NCBI GenBank assembly: GCA_029379385.1
Contig: CM055609.1
Location: forward strand, 2,046,001-2,110,000
Direction of reading: 5' to 3'
Length of the DNA stretch: 64,000 nucleotides
Source of the DNA: Quillaja saponaria
Lineage: Eukaryota > Streptophyta > Magnoliopsida > Fabales > Quillajaceae
Positions 1 to 13,182 of the stretch are shown piece by piece. The notes beneath the pieces were generated by a model. That model saw nothing but the letters and a program-made list of their open reading frames with translations, was not told the origin of the DNA and ran no database searches. A program made the translations under genes and the position numbers. How positions within the stretch are numbered: the first letter of the stretch is position 1; the number at the start of each line of letters is the position of its first letter.

Positions 1-664
1 TCAGAAGAAACAATCTCATAGCTGAATCAATTATAAAAATAAATTTTACTTACTCGGGATGCCGATGATGGAAGCCTAGAACTTAATTTAAATCATAGAA
101 ACAATCTCATGGCAGAATCAAAATAAGACTGTCAATTTATAAAGTTGAGAGAACTGTAGAAGCACTGAGGATATTCACAGATAAGAAATGGAGCACATCA
201 GTGACACCTCAGCTGTGTCGCATCCACATAATTGGCTGCAAAAACTTGCATATTGCATTTCTCGTCATCTAATTCACTTACAAGTACAAACTTCAGCCAA
301 AAAAATTCAGTAAAGAAATAATAGAAGGAAACTATTACTCCTACTTAACTTGAATATCTAACAGCTGGCTATTCATCAAAAAATTCATCAAACACCAAAA
401 ATCATATGGATAAATATAGTATGTAGTAAGGATTTCTTCTCTGCACTTGATTCTGTAAAAAATCATCTGAACTGACCACATCTCCCCCCAGCTCCAGTAA
501 GAACTCTTTTAGTAGTGAGCACGTGTGAATTCTTTTTGTGTTGCATGTTTCTCCAAAAAAAATCTTCAAACAGGTACTAAGTGGATTACCCAGCTTGTAT
601 ATTTTCTGGTTGGGTATTGGCATCTGCAGTAAAATCCAACTATTCAAATATGATTTGAAACTAT
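1..664. other. Downstream flank / probable 3' UTR of COR27-like gene
   Basis: No coding exon can be supported here. The stretch directly follows the stop of the minus-strand COR27-like gene, so its proximal part is probably that gene's 3' UTR. A roughly 24-base motif starting AGAAACAATCTCAT occurs near 4-27 and again, with two or three differences, near 97-120. That is a short direct repeat of no known meaning. The far left could hold the end of another transcription unit, but nothing readable identifies one. Confidence 0.4.
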
Positions 665-3441
665 TTAGCTTCCTCTTAAAAAGTGATGCAGATCAGATTT
701 GGAGAAGAAGAAGCTCTCAGGGTTTTCTGACAGTAATTCATGTTGTTCATTTTCCAAGGATAAGGGGCCAGTTGAAACATCAGCCTTATTAAACTTTCCA
801 AGAGGCACCACCTGAAGTGAAAAGAAGGGAGAGGACAAATGGTCATAAGATCACAGATAAACATATGGGATTGTCAAGCAAAAAAATCAGATAAAGAATT
901 AATTCTATATAATACCTGATCATTGCTTGAAGCATCATCTGCAGCTGTCCTCAATTTTTTTGCCTCAGGCACACAACTTGACTTGGTCCCTCGGTTTTCA
1001 TCCTCAAAGTTCTGATCTATGACCTCTGCCGAAAGACCAAACAAAGCCAAGAATAAGAAAAAGAAAATGAATGAATTGAACACAAAAATATTACAATCAT
1101 ATAGCCAGCCAAAGAGAGTTCTCACTTATTAAGTGTGTGCACATTTAATTTAACAGTGATCTTTTTGCATGCCCAGTCACGTAAACAATTTTACTTAGGG
1201 ATCAAAATATCTCCAAAAAAAACCATTCAAAGACATAATGTTAAAGCTACTTTCAAATATAACCAAACTTTACAGCCTTTCAGAATATATATTGTTAGAC
1301 AATTGTATATATATATATATATCATTAATTTATTTATTTGCAAAGAGGAGGCATAAAGCATGTAAAAGTAAATTGATTAGATGCACCATATTATTTCATA
1401 CAGATCATATTATTCTAGGATAAGAGGGTGTTTCTGCTAGTTTGAGGGTCTGGAAATAAGGATGGATGGGTGGGAATTATTGCGTTTTGGGTGTTGGAGG
1501 AATCCACCTTCTTGGGCAGATCTAAAAATCAGAATCTGGTCCTAAGATAGAAAGAACAACCTCTAATTTCTGGAATCTCGGCACAAATGAGGGAAAGAAA
1601 ACTCTTCATTACTTGCTTGAAAAATACATCAATAGCTCATTTTGATAGACATCTCTAGGTGCTACAACATACTAAATGACATTTAACTGACTCTTTATTC
1701 TTTAATGACTGTTAACTGACTTCTAGGTCAGCAAAACCGGTGACAAATTGACTCCTGGGGCTATCAATATTGAATAATAAATTATTAACCCACAAATACT
1801 AGAAGTATCCTCTCGAAGTTTAAGTAGATTTTCTGCTGATTATCTCCAGCATTATGTGTAACCAGTATTTTAGTGGAACAAAATTTGGTCACATATTCAA
1901 GAAGGTGTAAAAAACCTTCAGTAACATAAAAGTACCAGTATCTGGGCAACAGTGTAACCAACATGCATAATACAATTGTCGTTACCTGCATTACTTCCAG
2001 CCAAATCTAAATGGTGTAAATGACAAGAACGCCCCTGCTCTGAACTTCTTGGTGTTTCACAAGAGAATGTTGAATTCCCTCTTGAATGATACCCCTCATT
2101 AAAAAGTGAAGTATTATCACGGAGTTCAGATACTCTTACAGTGTAGCTTCTCTCCTCATTTGTAGAATGATGTCTCAATAGACTTCCTGCAATAACATGA
2201 GAATCAGCTGTGCTCTCTAACATGGGTTCATTTTTTTCAAAGTTGATCTCCTGCGAACAGCCATCTTGTTGAACCAAAAACTGAAAACAACCAAAGATGA
2301 AAAGCAATAATTGATAAGGTAGAACCATAAGATGTCAAACGCACAAGGATGCAAACACTAGAATGCTAAATCGAATGTGTCAACTAACCTTCTCAGACAA
2401 ATTACAGGGGTTTACTAGCAGTGCTCTAGAAGCATTTGCTTCCTTCACATTATCTTGTAAGCACCAACCACGTAAACGCATGGAATGATGCAACTGATTC
2501 ACAAATGATGCCTCTAAAGAATTAATATACAAACTGTGCTGCTGATTTGTCCATTTCGTTGACTGGCCCTGCTACAAATTCCAAATTGAATTACTTTCTT
2601 AACCAATAAAAAGAAGAGGGAATCTTTATCATAGTGGATAAAGACCATTTCAAAAACATTACATAATCTACTCTACACTACAGTCTACCCAGGTAGTTTA
2701 GAAAACATTAATGCAGTTACACATTGAGAAACCAAAATCTTTTACTAGATTTTTTTCTACTCTCTGATTCTCAAAGAAGGACATATTAAATAGACATAAT
2801 TAAGAATCTTGACATCAAATTTTTTTCTATGACCTGATTTACTCCAAGTCTCCAACACTTTTTATATCTTCTATTTATTTTCCTGGATATTTTACTTTTT
2901 AGGGGGTCATTCTTGTGGTAGTACATCTTCTTTCAATTTTGTCCTAAATTTAGTGAGTAAGTGGAAACCAGCTTAACCCCTCTCCGTCCCCACCAAAAAA
3001 TATCAACACTACTGAATCATTGAACACCATGTAAAGCAAAAATGTCAGATTAAACACAAGGATAATAGTTTTGTTGAATCTAAACAAAAATATAAAATAT
3101 AATCTCAACCAGTTAATCAGATGCATGCCCGTGATCAACCTTCTATTATTCCTTACAAAATCAGAACTAAAATTTCTAAAAGAAACAAAATAATAAGCTA
3201 ATAAACAGTTACAAAATTTGAACAGGTGCATGAAATAAATATGCAATAAAAAAAATAAAACTAAACTAATACTAAAATTACCGGTAAAGGAGCCGCACGG
3301 TGACGTGAGAAATCTTTAGAGCTGTCAAGACTAATGGCGGAAGAGTCCGAGTTCGTCGGTATCAACTCCGGTTCCGCAACCTTCCAATGCAACTGGATCC
3401 CGCAACGGAGAGAAAATATTGCGCCGGAGATTATCTTCCAT
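665..3441 (-). CDS. COR27/COR28-like cold- and light-regulated protein, five exons, first exon out of frame
   Basis: Exons on the minus strand: 3441-3282, 2571-2389, 2280-1986, 1025-916 and 811-665 (stop TAA at 667-665). Exons 2-5 join in phase. Exon 2 carries the segment that I recognise from the COR27/COR28 family (KWTNQQHSLYINSLEASFV). Exons 4-5 give a conserved-looking tail (EVIDQNFEDENRG, then KKLRTAADDASSNDQ joined to VVPLGKF). COR27 and COR28 in Arabidopsis are small nuclear regulators induced by cold and light that feed into the clock, flowering and freezing tolerance. They have no known enzymatic fold. Oddity: exon 1 read in the frame that matches exon 2 (ending AEPELIPTNSDSS...RAAPLP) has no ATG before an upstream stop, while the only nearby ATG (3441) is one base out of frame. 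The true start is therefore unresolved. Family call is from memory of the motif. Confidence 0.68.
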
Positions 3442-5378
3442 CTTCTCCTATTGGAGAGAACGTGAAATTGCTGGCTATAAAATTAAAAACCTCGTGCCTC
3501 CTAAAACTTAGCAGTGAAACCCTCACAGTTCATAAGGCTTGTGAAGAATGCGAGGAGGAAGAGTAGGAGAGAACTGAAAAGGGAGATCGAGGCGGTGTCT
3601 TTAGGGGCCAATAAAAGTTCCAGATGGCGTCGCTTTTACACGTGTCAGTACCATCATCTGGATGACACGTCATCAGGGAGATAAATATCTTTGGGTTATG
3701 TGAACCAGATATTTTTAGAGAGTTAATGAAAGATCGTTGAATGAATGGGTGGCCTCGTCAGCGGTTGAGGGTATATTCGGAAGTTTAGATTTGTTATCTG
3801 ATTATCCGCTGTTTTTGGCGCGTGGAACTCGTTTGGCTGCTCTTAGTCATAATGAACGAGTTTATAGGAGGAGGACTCTGAACTCTATTAAGATCGTGTG
3901 CACAAGAAAGATTGCCAGTAAGATATAGTACTAACTAACTTATTGAAAATCTCTCTCACAATAAAGTGAAGACAATGAATATGAATTAAATCTTTTTTTT
4001 TTTTTTGGAGGGATGATGACATCTAAAATTTTTATATCAGAAAAGCTACTCCAATGCTAAAAGTTAGACTTAACTAATATTTTTGTCTTGTAAAATTGTC
4101 TTAGATTTTAATTTAGTAATTTATAAATATGTCAGTCAATTACATACTCTAAGATTCATATTTTTTAATTAAATTACATTTTCTCATTATCATATTATGC
4201 ATAAATATAATAATTTTATATAATTTAATAATAAAATGAGTAAAAAAAATTATAATATATATACAAATAACTTATGTACGTTATTATCTTCATGTAATTA
4301 TAGTTATTTTGTTTATTCATGAACATGTAAACCAAATAATGGAAACTTGATTAAGAAATTTTGAATTTTGAAATTATAAAGTTGATTGAGAAAATTTATG
4401 AATGATCAAACTGAAATTTGAATATAATCATAAAAGACCAAAACAGTAAATAAGCGTAAAATTTATGGTATTATAAAAGCCCCAAAAACTTCCGATGATA
4501 TATTTCACTTTAAGATTCATTTTAACCTATTTTATCCAATTTAGTCTATTAAAAAGGATATTCCACAGTAACCCTTTTTTTTATATATATTTTTCAAAAC
4601 AAATAAAAAATTAAGCTATCTATTCGAAATTTAAAAAATTTTAACTTAACTAATTAGAAGCTCATTTCACACCAAATTTAACAGATTTAATTTAAAATAA
4701 TTAAAAAATTCCCATTCATGCTACGGCATGTGATATTATATATAAAAGAAATCTAAAATTCTTAAGTAGAACTACTATTTTCTTTTGCTGAAAATAGGTC
4801 AATCTCATGCATTTCATAGTGAAAGCTATTTAAGGCTGGCGACATTGAAACACTGTTCGATCAATACTAGATAAAAATAAGTTTAAATTGGAATATAATT
4901 ACATAATATTCGAATAGGTTAAATAATTTTGAATAGTACTCAAATAATTTATAAATATTAATAATACTTTAATAGTAATCAAGTAATTGGGCGTTTAGGA
5001 ATAAAAATAATAACAATACTAATATAAATAATTTATATCAATATTCAAATTCGATTGCTCCAATAGAAATACGAATGGTTAATTCAAATACAAATTCGAA
5101 GACCTCGTATCGAGCCCTAAAGCTATGGCATTGAGATCTTTCACGCGTTGATGAAAAATAATACATTCCAATCCTAGGATTTACTTTTGTCAAATTATTC
5201 AAACATGGGTGTCATATAAACTAAACTCTTTGACAAGATTAGTGACTGGGCTAAACTGGTACGACAATACTGAACATTTATGATAATTGTATAGCAGGAT
5301 TTGTACAATAAAATGGCTTCTGCTAAATACTTACAAAATAGAATGTGAAAGGAGGGAAAAAGATTCAAAAGCTATTAA
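3442..5378. other. Intergenic, promoter side of COR27-like gene; AT-rich
   Basis: The first few hundred bases (3442-3700) are GC-richer and probably contain the promoter and 5' leader of the minus-strand COR27-like gene. They include a CACGTGTC element near 3640 (G-box/ABRE core ACGT), which suits a light/cold/ABA-responsive gene. From about 4000 to 5300 the DNA is very AT-rich with homopolymer runs and no supported gene. Confidence 0.4.
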
Positions 5379-5936
5379 TTAATTAATATGGTCCGCCTGA
5401 TATGACGATGAAGATGATTCCCTCACTGAAAAAGCAACCACCTGAGCCCACTGCTTCAACCTCTTCTTTTTCAAGTCCGAATCATCACCTTCACAAAATT
5501 CAAACCAATTTCAACCGTTAGATAAAGAATTATTCGATTAGCGAATAAAAATAAAATAAAAATTACCTGTATCGAATATTGTGCTAAGGCTTCCAGAATC
5601 GCAATCGGAGACCAGGGACGACGATGAAGACGAACGTGATAAGCTTTGACTGTATTGTTTGTTAACAGCATGGTAAAACTCCAACGCCGGGATTGTATCT
5701 GCTAGTTTAGGATCAATTTCAGGGGAGTCGGATCCGGATTCGAATCCGAATCCAAGCTCAATACAGGCCTTCAGTTCTTCTAAATCATCCTCCCAAAGGC
5801 TCTTGGTTCGGTTGTGGCGGCTGCGAACTGCATGATTACCTTTCCGCCTTTGCCATGCCTCGTCCCGTTGTATGTCAGGCGACCATGACTGCTGCTTAAA
5901 GAGAGGGTGCGGTGGCCCTTGCGGAGGCTTCGACAT
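5379..5936 (-). CDS. DUF1685 family protein, two exons
   Basis: Exon 1 is 5936-5567 and exon 2 is 5488-5379, joined in phase (GATACAG|gtaat donor; split glycine codon) to give 159 aa. The start is the first ATG (MSKPPQG...). An extension to 6011 is open but begins with GTG, so I rejected it. The DUF1685 hallmarks are present: SLWEDDLEELKACIELGFGF, then DTIPALEFYHAVN, a serine-rich linker, and a C-terminal KLKQWAQVVA-like block (read here as RLKQWAQVVAFSV). The family is plant-specific and of unknown biochemical function. No signal peptide or membrane span is seen. The middle is strongly Ser-rich and probably disordered. Confidence 0.8.
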
Positions 5937-8900
5937 TGGATCGCCGCCGTCTAAAGCGATCCGATTCGAGCTAAGGAGGAGAAGGAGAAGTATGGATGGA
6001 TGCGCCGCCACCAGAACTCCAATTCCTGCAATATATATATAATAAGGGTTTTATGAGAACCAGCTAATGTGTTCGTGAAAGACTAGGAATGGACCCGGAA
6101 AATAGGCCCACTGGGTCGCCGCTTACTGTTAAAGACGACTTATTTATTTATTTTTCTCTTTATCTCTACATGCACTTGTTAAGAAAGCTTGCTAATTTTT
6201 TTTACTAAAACTTGGATGAGACTGACTCTTTCAATTATTTTATGGGTTGAACTTCAGTTTTGGTCCTCCTAGATATGTAATTGTTCTAAATCGATTTTCG
6301 TGCCGAAGATTTTTTAAAATATGAAATCTATGAGCGAGAATTATGAATTTTTTTTCAACTTAGTACAACTTATATTTAAATGTTCAATTTGTTAAAGACC
6401 ATAACTCTATAAAAGGAAAACAAAAAAGGATTATTTTGAGAGTTTTCTTGCCAACATAAAGATATGCGGGTAATAATGAGCCGAGTTAATAAAACAAGTC
6501 AAGTTTAATTTAAAAAAAAATAATTAATTTATAAATTCGTGAATCTGCTTGTTTAGTATTATTCAATAAATTTTTATTATTTAAATATAAATTTATAATA
6601 AAAATATTTATATACATAAAATTAATATAAATTGTAATTTGATTTCATAGTAATTTACTTAAAAAGTTCTCTAGTATGTCTTAGATTAAACTCCCTTTTA
6701 CTACAATTTTCTTTTTTTAATTTTAAAAAAAACTTTCAAGAGTTTTTAAAGAACAAAACTTGGCTCGTTGACATCCTTATACATAATATACTCTATACCA
6801 CATCTTTTTCAATTACAAATTGATATTTTTAAAATATTTAACTTGGTTAAAAAAATATTAATACTTGTACTTTTAAGTTTTGAGTTAAAATTCTCATATA
6901 TGATAATTGTTTCCCTTCTAAGTAAAGGACTAGAAATGAACATCAATGATTGATTTAATTTATAAATATTTTTTTTTCATTGAATTGACAAAGATTACTC
7001 AAATTGTTAATAGTTAATCTAGTTCTAATCTCATATATTAAATTATTGAGGGGTGAACTTGATTTGAAAAGAAAAATGAAATTAAAAATTCCATTATTTT
7101 TTGGAATGAAAATTGTACAAAGCCACCTTGCTTGATACTTTTCTTTTTCTTTTTAATTGAAAAAAAACAAAAAAAGTGGAAATGGATGCTGGAGGGAGTT
7201 GATGAAGACAGGGTGGCAACTGAAACGACTGAGATAGACTGGAAAGTCAATGTATAATATTACCGAATATTCTTCTTGTTGGGCACGCAACGAGTAACGG
7301 AAATTTGGTACCTTTGTCCATATCAACACCTAGGGTCTATATAACACATTTGATGAGCTGGCAGCTGATAATTTAAAAAAAAAAATCAATTATTATTATT
7401 ATTATATATTTTTTTTTTACCAAAAAGAAAGTGCATTAGACTAAAGAAGAAGAAATATGATTCATACAAACCTCAAGGGCCTTCCATTAGTAAACGAGAT
7501 CCATATTTTGCCAAATCATTTGAATATGAATTAACTTCTTGTTAGATATGCTTAATCATTGTCAAATGAATTTGTACTCACAAATAAATATCTGCAATGA
7601 TTCATTATAGTGCTATACAAATGACAAGAAATATCAATACACTCTTGGAAAAAAGAAATATCAAATTAAAAGCGTCCACTTCAATAAGAAAATTTTGAAT
7701 TTGAGCATCAATGCAACTTGTAAATCCATTAACCCGTCTTACAAAATTCAACTAAGGTAATATAGTTCACTATGATTGATTTTATTTTTTTCTATTAAAC
7801 TATTACTCAATTAACAATATTTATAAGTTTCAGTTGAATTACGCACAGTCCATATAATATCTAGAATGACATGAAATTTGAGAGAATGAGTGATTTAGGA
7901 TAAATTATAAAACTGATGTCTGTTAACAATTGTGCCTTGTGAATTAGGCATCTATTTGTAAGTTTCGGACCCAAAACTAAACCGGGTCCCCAACTCTCAG
8001 TAACTGTAAAATGTGAAAATAATTTTTAAATACTGTAATTACACATTAACAAGTCAGACACCTTTTATAAAAATTACTATTATTATTATTAGTGATAAAT
8101 CCTTCAATGTGAACTGTTGACTAAATAAAGAATTATCTTTGCCAGATTTTATTTTATGTGAGATCAGAAGATAAGGTTTTTTTTTTAATTTTTTTATTAT
8201 AAATAAAGTAGGATAATATTTTCTATACTTATTTCAAAAATTAATAATAAAAGAATGCTACTGTTTGGCAGCTATCAGATAAAACAGTAGTTAGTAAATA
8301 AATCAGAAACTGTGTCATAAGAATCATATATCAAAGGTGGTGGCCCATACTACGTCTGTGGTGGTATAATGTTGATGGAATAATTGGTCAACACGTAGTA
8401 GCATGTAAACCCACTAGGCCACCACATCAGCCAACATTATAAGGAACTGGAAAGGAGCCACCAATATAAATGTAACGAATAATGCAGACTGTTAATTTTA
8501 ATTTTTTATTTGATTTTTCATAAATAATTCACATGTACGGTGAGACTAGTCCTCCGAAGATATTTTTATTAGACCTGAAGTAATAACCTCTCGACAAAAA
8601 ATATGCCATCTCCGTTAAAATAAAATTTTTACTCCCTACTCCCAAGATATTTCTCAATCCAAGCATACAAGCAGGATAATGTTATATTTAATAAGTTCCA
8701 TATTCAATCCCACATGGCGCCCTAACTCCCAACCAATGAAAACTAAACCCAACAATCAGTATTCAATGCCCTGTTTGACGGTCACGATCGTCGCACTTTG
8801 CATTCGCTTATTGGATAGATGTCACTTCAAAGTCTCTATTATTGGACCACGTATCGCGATGAAGATGGCTTCTAAGTCTTTTCCCCAATATAGTAATAAA

Positions 8901-9180
8901 TAAATAAATAAAGAAATTCCATGATCGTAGCCTCGAACCTTCTCCTTAAAAACAGGCTCGTGTCGAGACTGCAAGAGACACTTGTCGCCTCCACCCTTGC
9001 TCAAAGCTGAACATCGCTGCGACACGACACTCCCAGCAGTCATTGCAACCAGGAGTAAGAAAAAAGGTCTTTTTTTTTTTTTTAGAAAAACGCAATTTAG
9101 AGTTAGTTCTCATGTCTTTGTGATATTTATTTCCATTTTTATTCTTTTATTTTTTTTCTCTCTTGGGTCATTAATTAATT
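5937..9180. other. Long AT-rich intergenic spacer
   Basis: About 3.2 kb with no supported gene. The ORFs seen here are short and low-complexity. The segment from about 8340 to 9060 is less AT-biased and carries ACGT cores (near 8394 and CCACGTATC near 8848). It is the likely upstream regulatory region of the bZIP gene that follows. Confidence 0.4.
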
Positions 9181-9184
9181 ACTG

Positions 9185-9196
9185 TTTTTATAAATA
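9185..9196 (+). promoter_or_regulatory. Candidate TATA box for the bZIP gene
   Basis: TTTTTATAAATAG lies about 1.1 kb before the start codon. ABF/AREB genes often carry an intron in the 5' UTR, so a transcription start shortly after this box followed by a leader intron would fit. The leader intron itself was not mapped. Inference only. Confidence 0.3.
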
Positions 9197-10278
9197 GTTG
9201 TCCTGCTTTCTTTGATCATTGAAGTTCGTTGATACGGAGGAGAAGAAAATTTTCGCTTTGTTTGTTTGGTTGCTTGAATATGTTATGCTTCGTATTTTTA
9301 TATTATATTTTTTTCTGGGTGGGATGGTTTCGTAATTGGTTGTGAATGGTGGAAATGGGGTAGTGCTTTGATTTCAAAGTTTTAGTTTTATTTTTTTTCA
9401 ATCTAAGCTGGGTTTGTATTAGAGGTTTATCGGGATTGATCAATTGATGTTTAAGAATAGTGGGTTGGTTTGTAAGTTCAATGTTAACTTCCAGATTTGA
9501 GCTTGAATACGAGCTTAATGAAACTCTCATACTTTTTGAAGTTTAGATTAGAATTTGGCGATTAATTTAGCTTTGGTGAATTTTAGACCTGAAGCTAGGA
9601 ATATACAAGACAAAAAATATTGGCAGATTTTAATCTGATCTGCATCTATAAGTGATTTAGTTCTCACGGATGAATAAGACAAATTTGTTTGGTTTACTAA
9701 CTGCGTACTGCTTTGGATTCTTGCTATTGGAATTTTACGTGAAGCTTTCACTTTAGAGTAAAATGGTTTTCAGATTCTGTCATGCTATTTGTCGTGTCTG
9801 TCTGAGTCTCAATTTCATGTCTTGTTCTGAAACTTGTGGTTGGTTCTAGCTCGTACCATGCCAGATTCACTAAGATGAGGTTGAAGTTTTGTCTTTCTTT
9901 CTGTTTTCTTCTTGTTCCAATTATTATGAGACATGATTAAATTTGTTTTCCCTCTTGATATTTTCAATTTCATCTACCATCGGACAATATTTTGTCGTAG
10001 GAGAAGACAATGGTGAAAGTTGATCTCTATGCAGTTTTGAAGTATTTTTATATGGTTTAGTTTGTCAGTTATGGTATATGTATCAATGTCTCCTTTACTA
10101 ACTCATAGTCATAAATTATTTCTTTATTTTCTCCGGTGAATCGTTGAATCTGAATTTAAAGAAAGCAAGCTACAGCATACTGAAAATACTGCTTCATCTA
10201 CTAAAGTTAGATTGACAACGACATATTAGACAAAGTTTGCTAAGTAAAGCTTTTGCCTCTACTTGAAGTTTTGTAAAA

Positions 10279-13182
10279 ATGGGTTCACATATGAATTTCA
10301 AGAACTTTGGCGATGCCCTGTCGGGGGTAGGCAGTGGTGGGAAGTCCCCCAATTTCGCATTGGCGAGGCAGTCCTCAATATACTCCCTCACCTTTGATGA
10401 GTTTCAGAATAGCTTAGGTGGACTTGGAAAGGATTTTGGATCTATGAACATGGATGAACTTTTGAAAAATATTTGGACTGCTGAAGAAACTCAAGCCGTG
10501 ACATCTTCAGTTGGTGGGGGAGAAGGTAATGTCCCTGGTGGTAATTTGCAGAGACAAGGATCTTTAACACTGCCGCGAACGCTTAGTCAAAAAACAGTTG
10601 ATGAAGTCTGGAGAGACTTGCTGAAAGAAACTGATGGTGCTAAAGAAGGTACTGGCTCTGGGGGATCAAATGTGCCTCAGAGGCAACAAACTTTAGGAGA
10701 GATGACTTTAGAGGAGTTCTTGGTGAGAACTGGGGTGGTGAGAGAGGAAGCTCAACAAATTGGAAGGTCAAATAACAACGGATTATTTGGTGATTTCTCA
10801 CGACCAAATAATAGCGGTGGTGTACTTTTTGGTTTCCAACAACCAAATCAAAATAATGGGTTTCTGGTTAATCGAATGGCAGAGAGCAGCAACTCAATTT
10901 CAAGCCAGCCTTCTAGTTTGACGCAAAATGTTAGTGGAGTCAACTGTTCTCAGCAACACACACAGCAGCTCCGGCAGCATCAGCAGCAGCAGACACCACC
11001 ACCACTTTTCCCAAAGCCAACAAATGTGGCATTGACCCGTCCTCTGCATTTGGTGCATAATGCTCAGCTTACTAACCCCGGAATAAGGGGTGGGGTGATT
11101 GGAGTTCTAGAGCCTTCTCTAAACAATTTCGCTCAGGGTGGTGCTATACAGGGGGGAGGACATGGCGTGGTTGGTTTAACTATGGGGAATGTCACAGTTG
11201 CTGCAGGGTCTCCGGCTAGTCAGATGTCATCTGATGTAATTTCAAAGAGTAGTGAAGAGTCTCCACTCTCTCCAGTTCCTTTTGCGTTTAGCAGAGGAAG
11301 GAAGGGTAGTGCTTTAGAGAAAGTCGTTGAAAGAAGACAGAGGAGAATGATAAAAAATAGAGAGTCAGCTGCAAGGTCCCGAGCTCGCAAGCAGGTGAGG
11401 GTACTGATTGTATTAGCCTGCTAATTTATTGTGGAATCACAGTACTCCCTTGCTAATTTATTGTGGAATTCCCTTCCCTTATAATTGCAGTTGCTAATGG
11501 GTTTGTGTTTCACTTGTACTTTTTAGAAATCTCTCTTTCAACTGTCTGAGGTGATAGTAGTTTGATCATCAATACATATCTATGATTCAAGCTCAGAGAT
11601 AAAGACATTCTCTCGTGATCTTATTGCACAACCCCACAGATTGTGGGTTTGAAAATGCCTTACTAGTATGTACACAATATAGAAACATGTCAAATAAGTC
11701 AAGAGCTATTATGGCTGCACTTTGTACAGGTTGGCTAATTCGATGACAATCTATGATAGGATAATCCACTCTTGATTGTGATTCTAGTTTGTTAGGAGAC
11801 AAAGTACGTAAGGCTTGAATCAGCTGCACGTATGGTATTATAGTTTGTGTATCACGTGCAATATCTGTGTCTTAAAGAAAGAAGCTTATGTGCAAACTAG
11901 TTATTTTCTACTGCAAACCAATTTAAGCCGCGTCTATCTTTATACCTGTCCCGAATTGTTCCCAGTGTTACTATATCTAATTTTATGCAGATTTTTGCTG
12001 AAGCCCAATCATATGATACCGTCAACTTCGTCATGGTGTTTTTCCTTTGAGAGAACCAGATAAAGTGCCTTTCTGCAGTCCCACCATATCAGATAAATTA
12101 ACTAGGATATGTCTAAAATGCATTCTTATAGTGTGATCTTGGAGATTTTCTTAGTAAAAGATGCATTCTTGATTTCAGTTATTAATCTATTTTTGCTAGC
12201 ATTGAACATCTGTAATTTCATTTACTTTTTTTTGTTTTTTTGAAAGGCTTATACCTTGGAACTGGAAGCTGAAGTTGCAAGACTTAAGGAAATAAACCAA
12301 GAATTGCAAAGAAAACAGGTATGCAGTCAATTCCAGCTATACCATGTAGCTAGATTTGCTAGTTGTAGTTTTGACATCCTTGACTGTACTTTGGTTAATG
12401 CAGGCAGAGTTTATGGAAATGCAGAAAAATGAGGTATGTTTTCCGTTTGATTTACTGCTCTGGTGCATCCCATCAGATGACATATTCATGATCATTTATT
12501 GCTTTCATGTTCATCTTTCACAATGAGGAAAAGAAAAACGGTTACTAGTGTGATTGACCTCTTTTTCCAATTGTATATTGTAGCGTTGAGAAGATTTTGC
12601 AAATTCATTTATACTGATTTAGCCTATTAAGGAGGTGATAGAAGTTCTGAAGACATGATTTCTGTTATTGAACTGGGAGGGCTTGTTAAAATTATTAGTA
12701 GTTGGCTAAAACCAAGGTGACTACAAGAGTGCTTTTGGCCCTTATGAAAAGGACTTCAAAATTAGTCCGGATCATATTTGTGTTCTAGGTGCATTGAGTC
12801 TCCTATACTAAAGTGTTCAGTAAGCAGCTAGGGAAACCCAGTGTCTCAACAATTATAGTCTATTGACTTACCAAGGACCAAAAATCATGTCCATGGAGGA
12901 CTCGAGTTTAAGAAAACCCTTCTCTCATTGTGACCAGCATGGTTTTGAATTTAGAAGTACAGCTTCGTTGTTAATTTGACACTATGATTGATAAATGAAA
13001 AGGAGATAAAGGGGACAAGTTCTATGTAAAATATGAACACCATTCCATGATGATTTTCACTGTAAAGTTGAAGGCTTAATAACATTTTTTCCCTTTGGTT
13101 TCTGCAGATTTTGGAGTCGGTGAACCGGCAGTGGGGAAGTAAACGGCAATGCTTGAGAAGGACTCTGACAGGTCCATGGTAG
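10279..13182 (+). CDS. ABF/AREB-type bZIP transcription factor, four coding exons
   Basis: Exons 10279-11394, 12247-12318, 12404-12433 and 13108-13182 join in phase to 430 aa, the usual size for group A ABF/AREB factors. These bind ABRE promoter elements in the nucleus and are activated by SnRK2 kinases under ABA or drought. All four conserved phospho-regions are visible: RQSSIYSLTFDEF (about 30-42), LQRQGSLTLPRTLSQKTVDE (about 89-108), RQQTLGEMTLEEFLVRTGVV (about 134-153) and the C-terminal RTLTGPW. The basic region (ERRQRRMIKNRESAARSRAR, about 351-370) is followed by a leucine zipper encoded by exons 2-4. A Gln/Pro-rich stretch lies in the middle. The exon 1 donor falls right after the basic region; reading through that intron would give a zipper-less protein of 381 aa. 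Closest to ABF2/AREB1 or ABF3-like members; I cannot assign the exact orthologue. Confidence 0.93.

Noticed and set aside
5937..6011. N-terminal extension of the DUF1685 protein (AAHPSILLLLLLSS...)
   Set aside because: The extension opens with GTG, not ATG, and no upstream in-frame ATG is present. The Leu run could mimic a signal peptide but is not supported.
11395..11424. Read-through C-terminus of the bZIP ORF after RKQ
   Set aside because: It is intron sequence after a clear GT donor; the leucine zipper is found in phase in the next exons.
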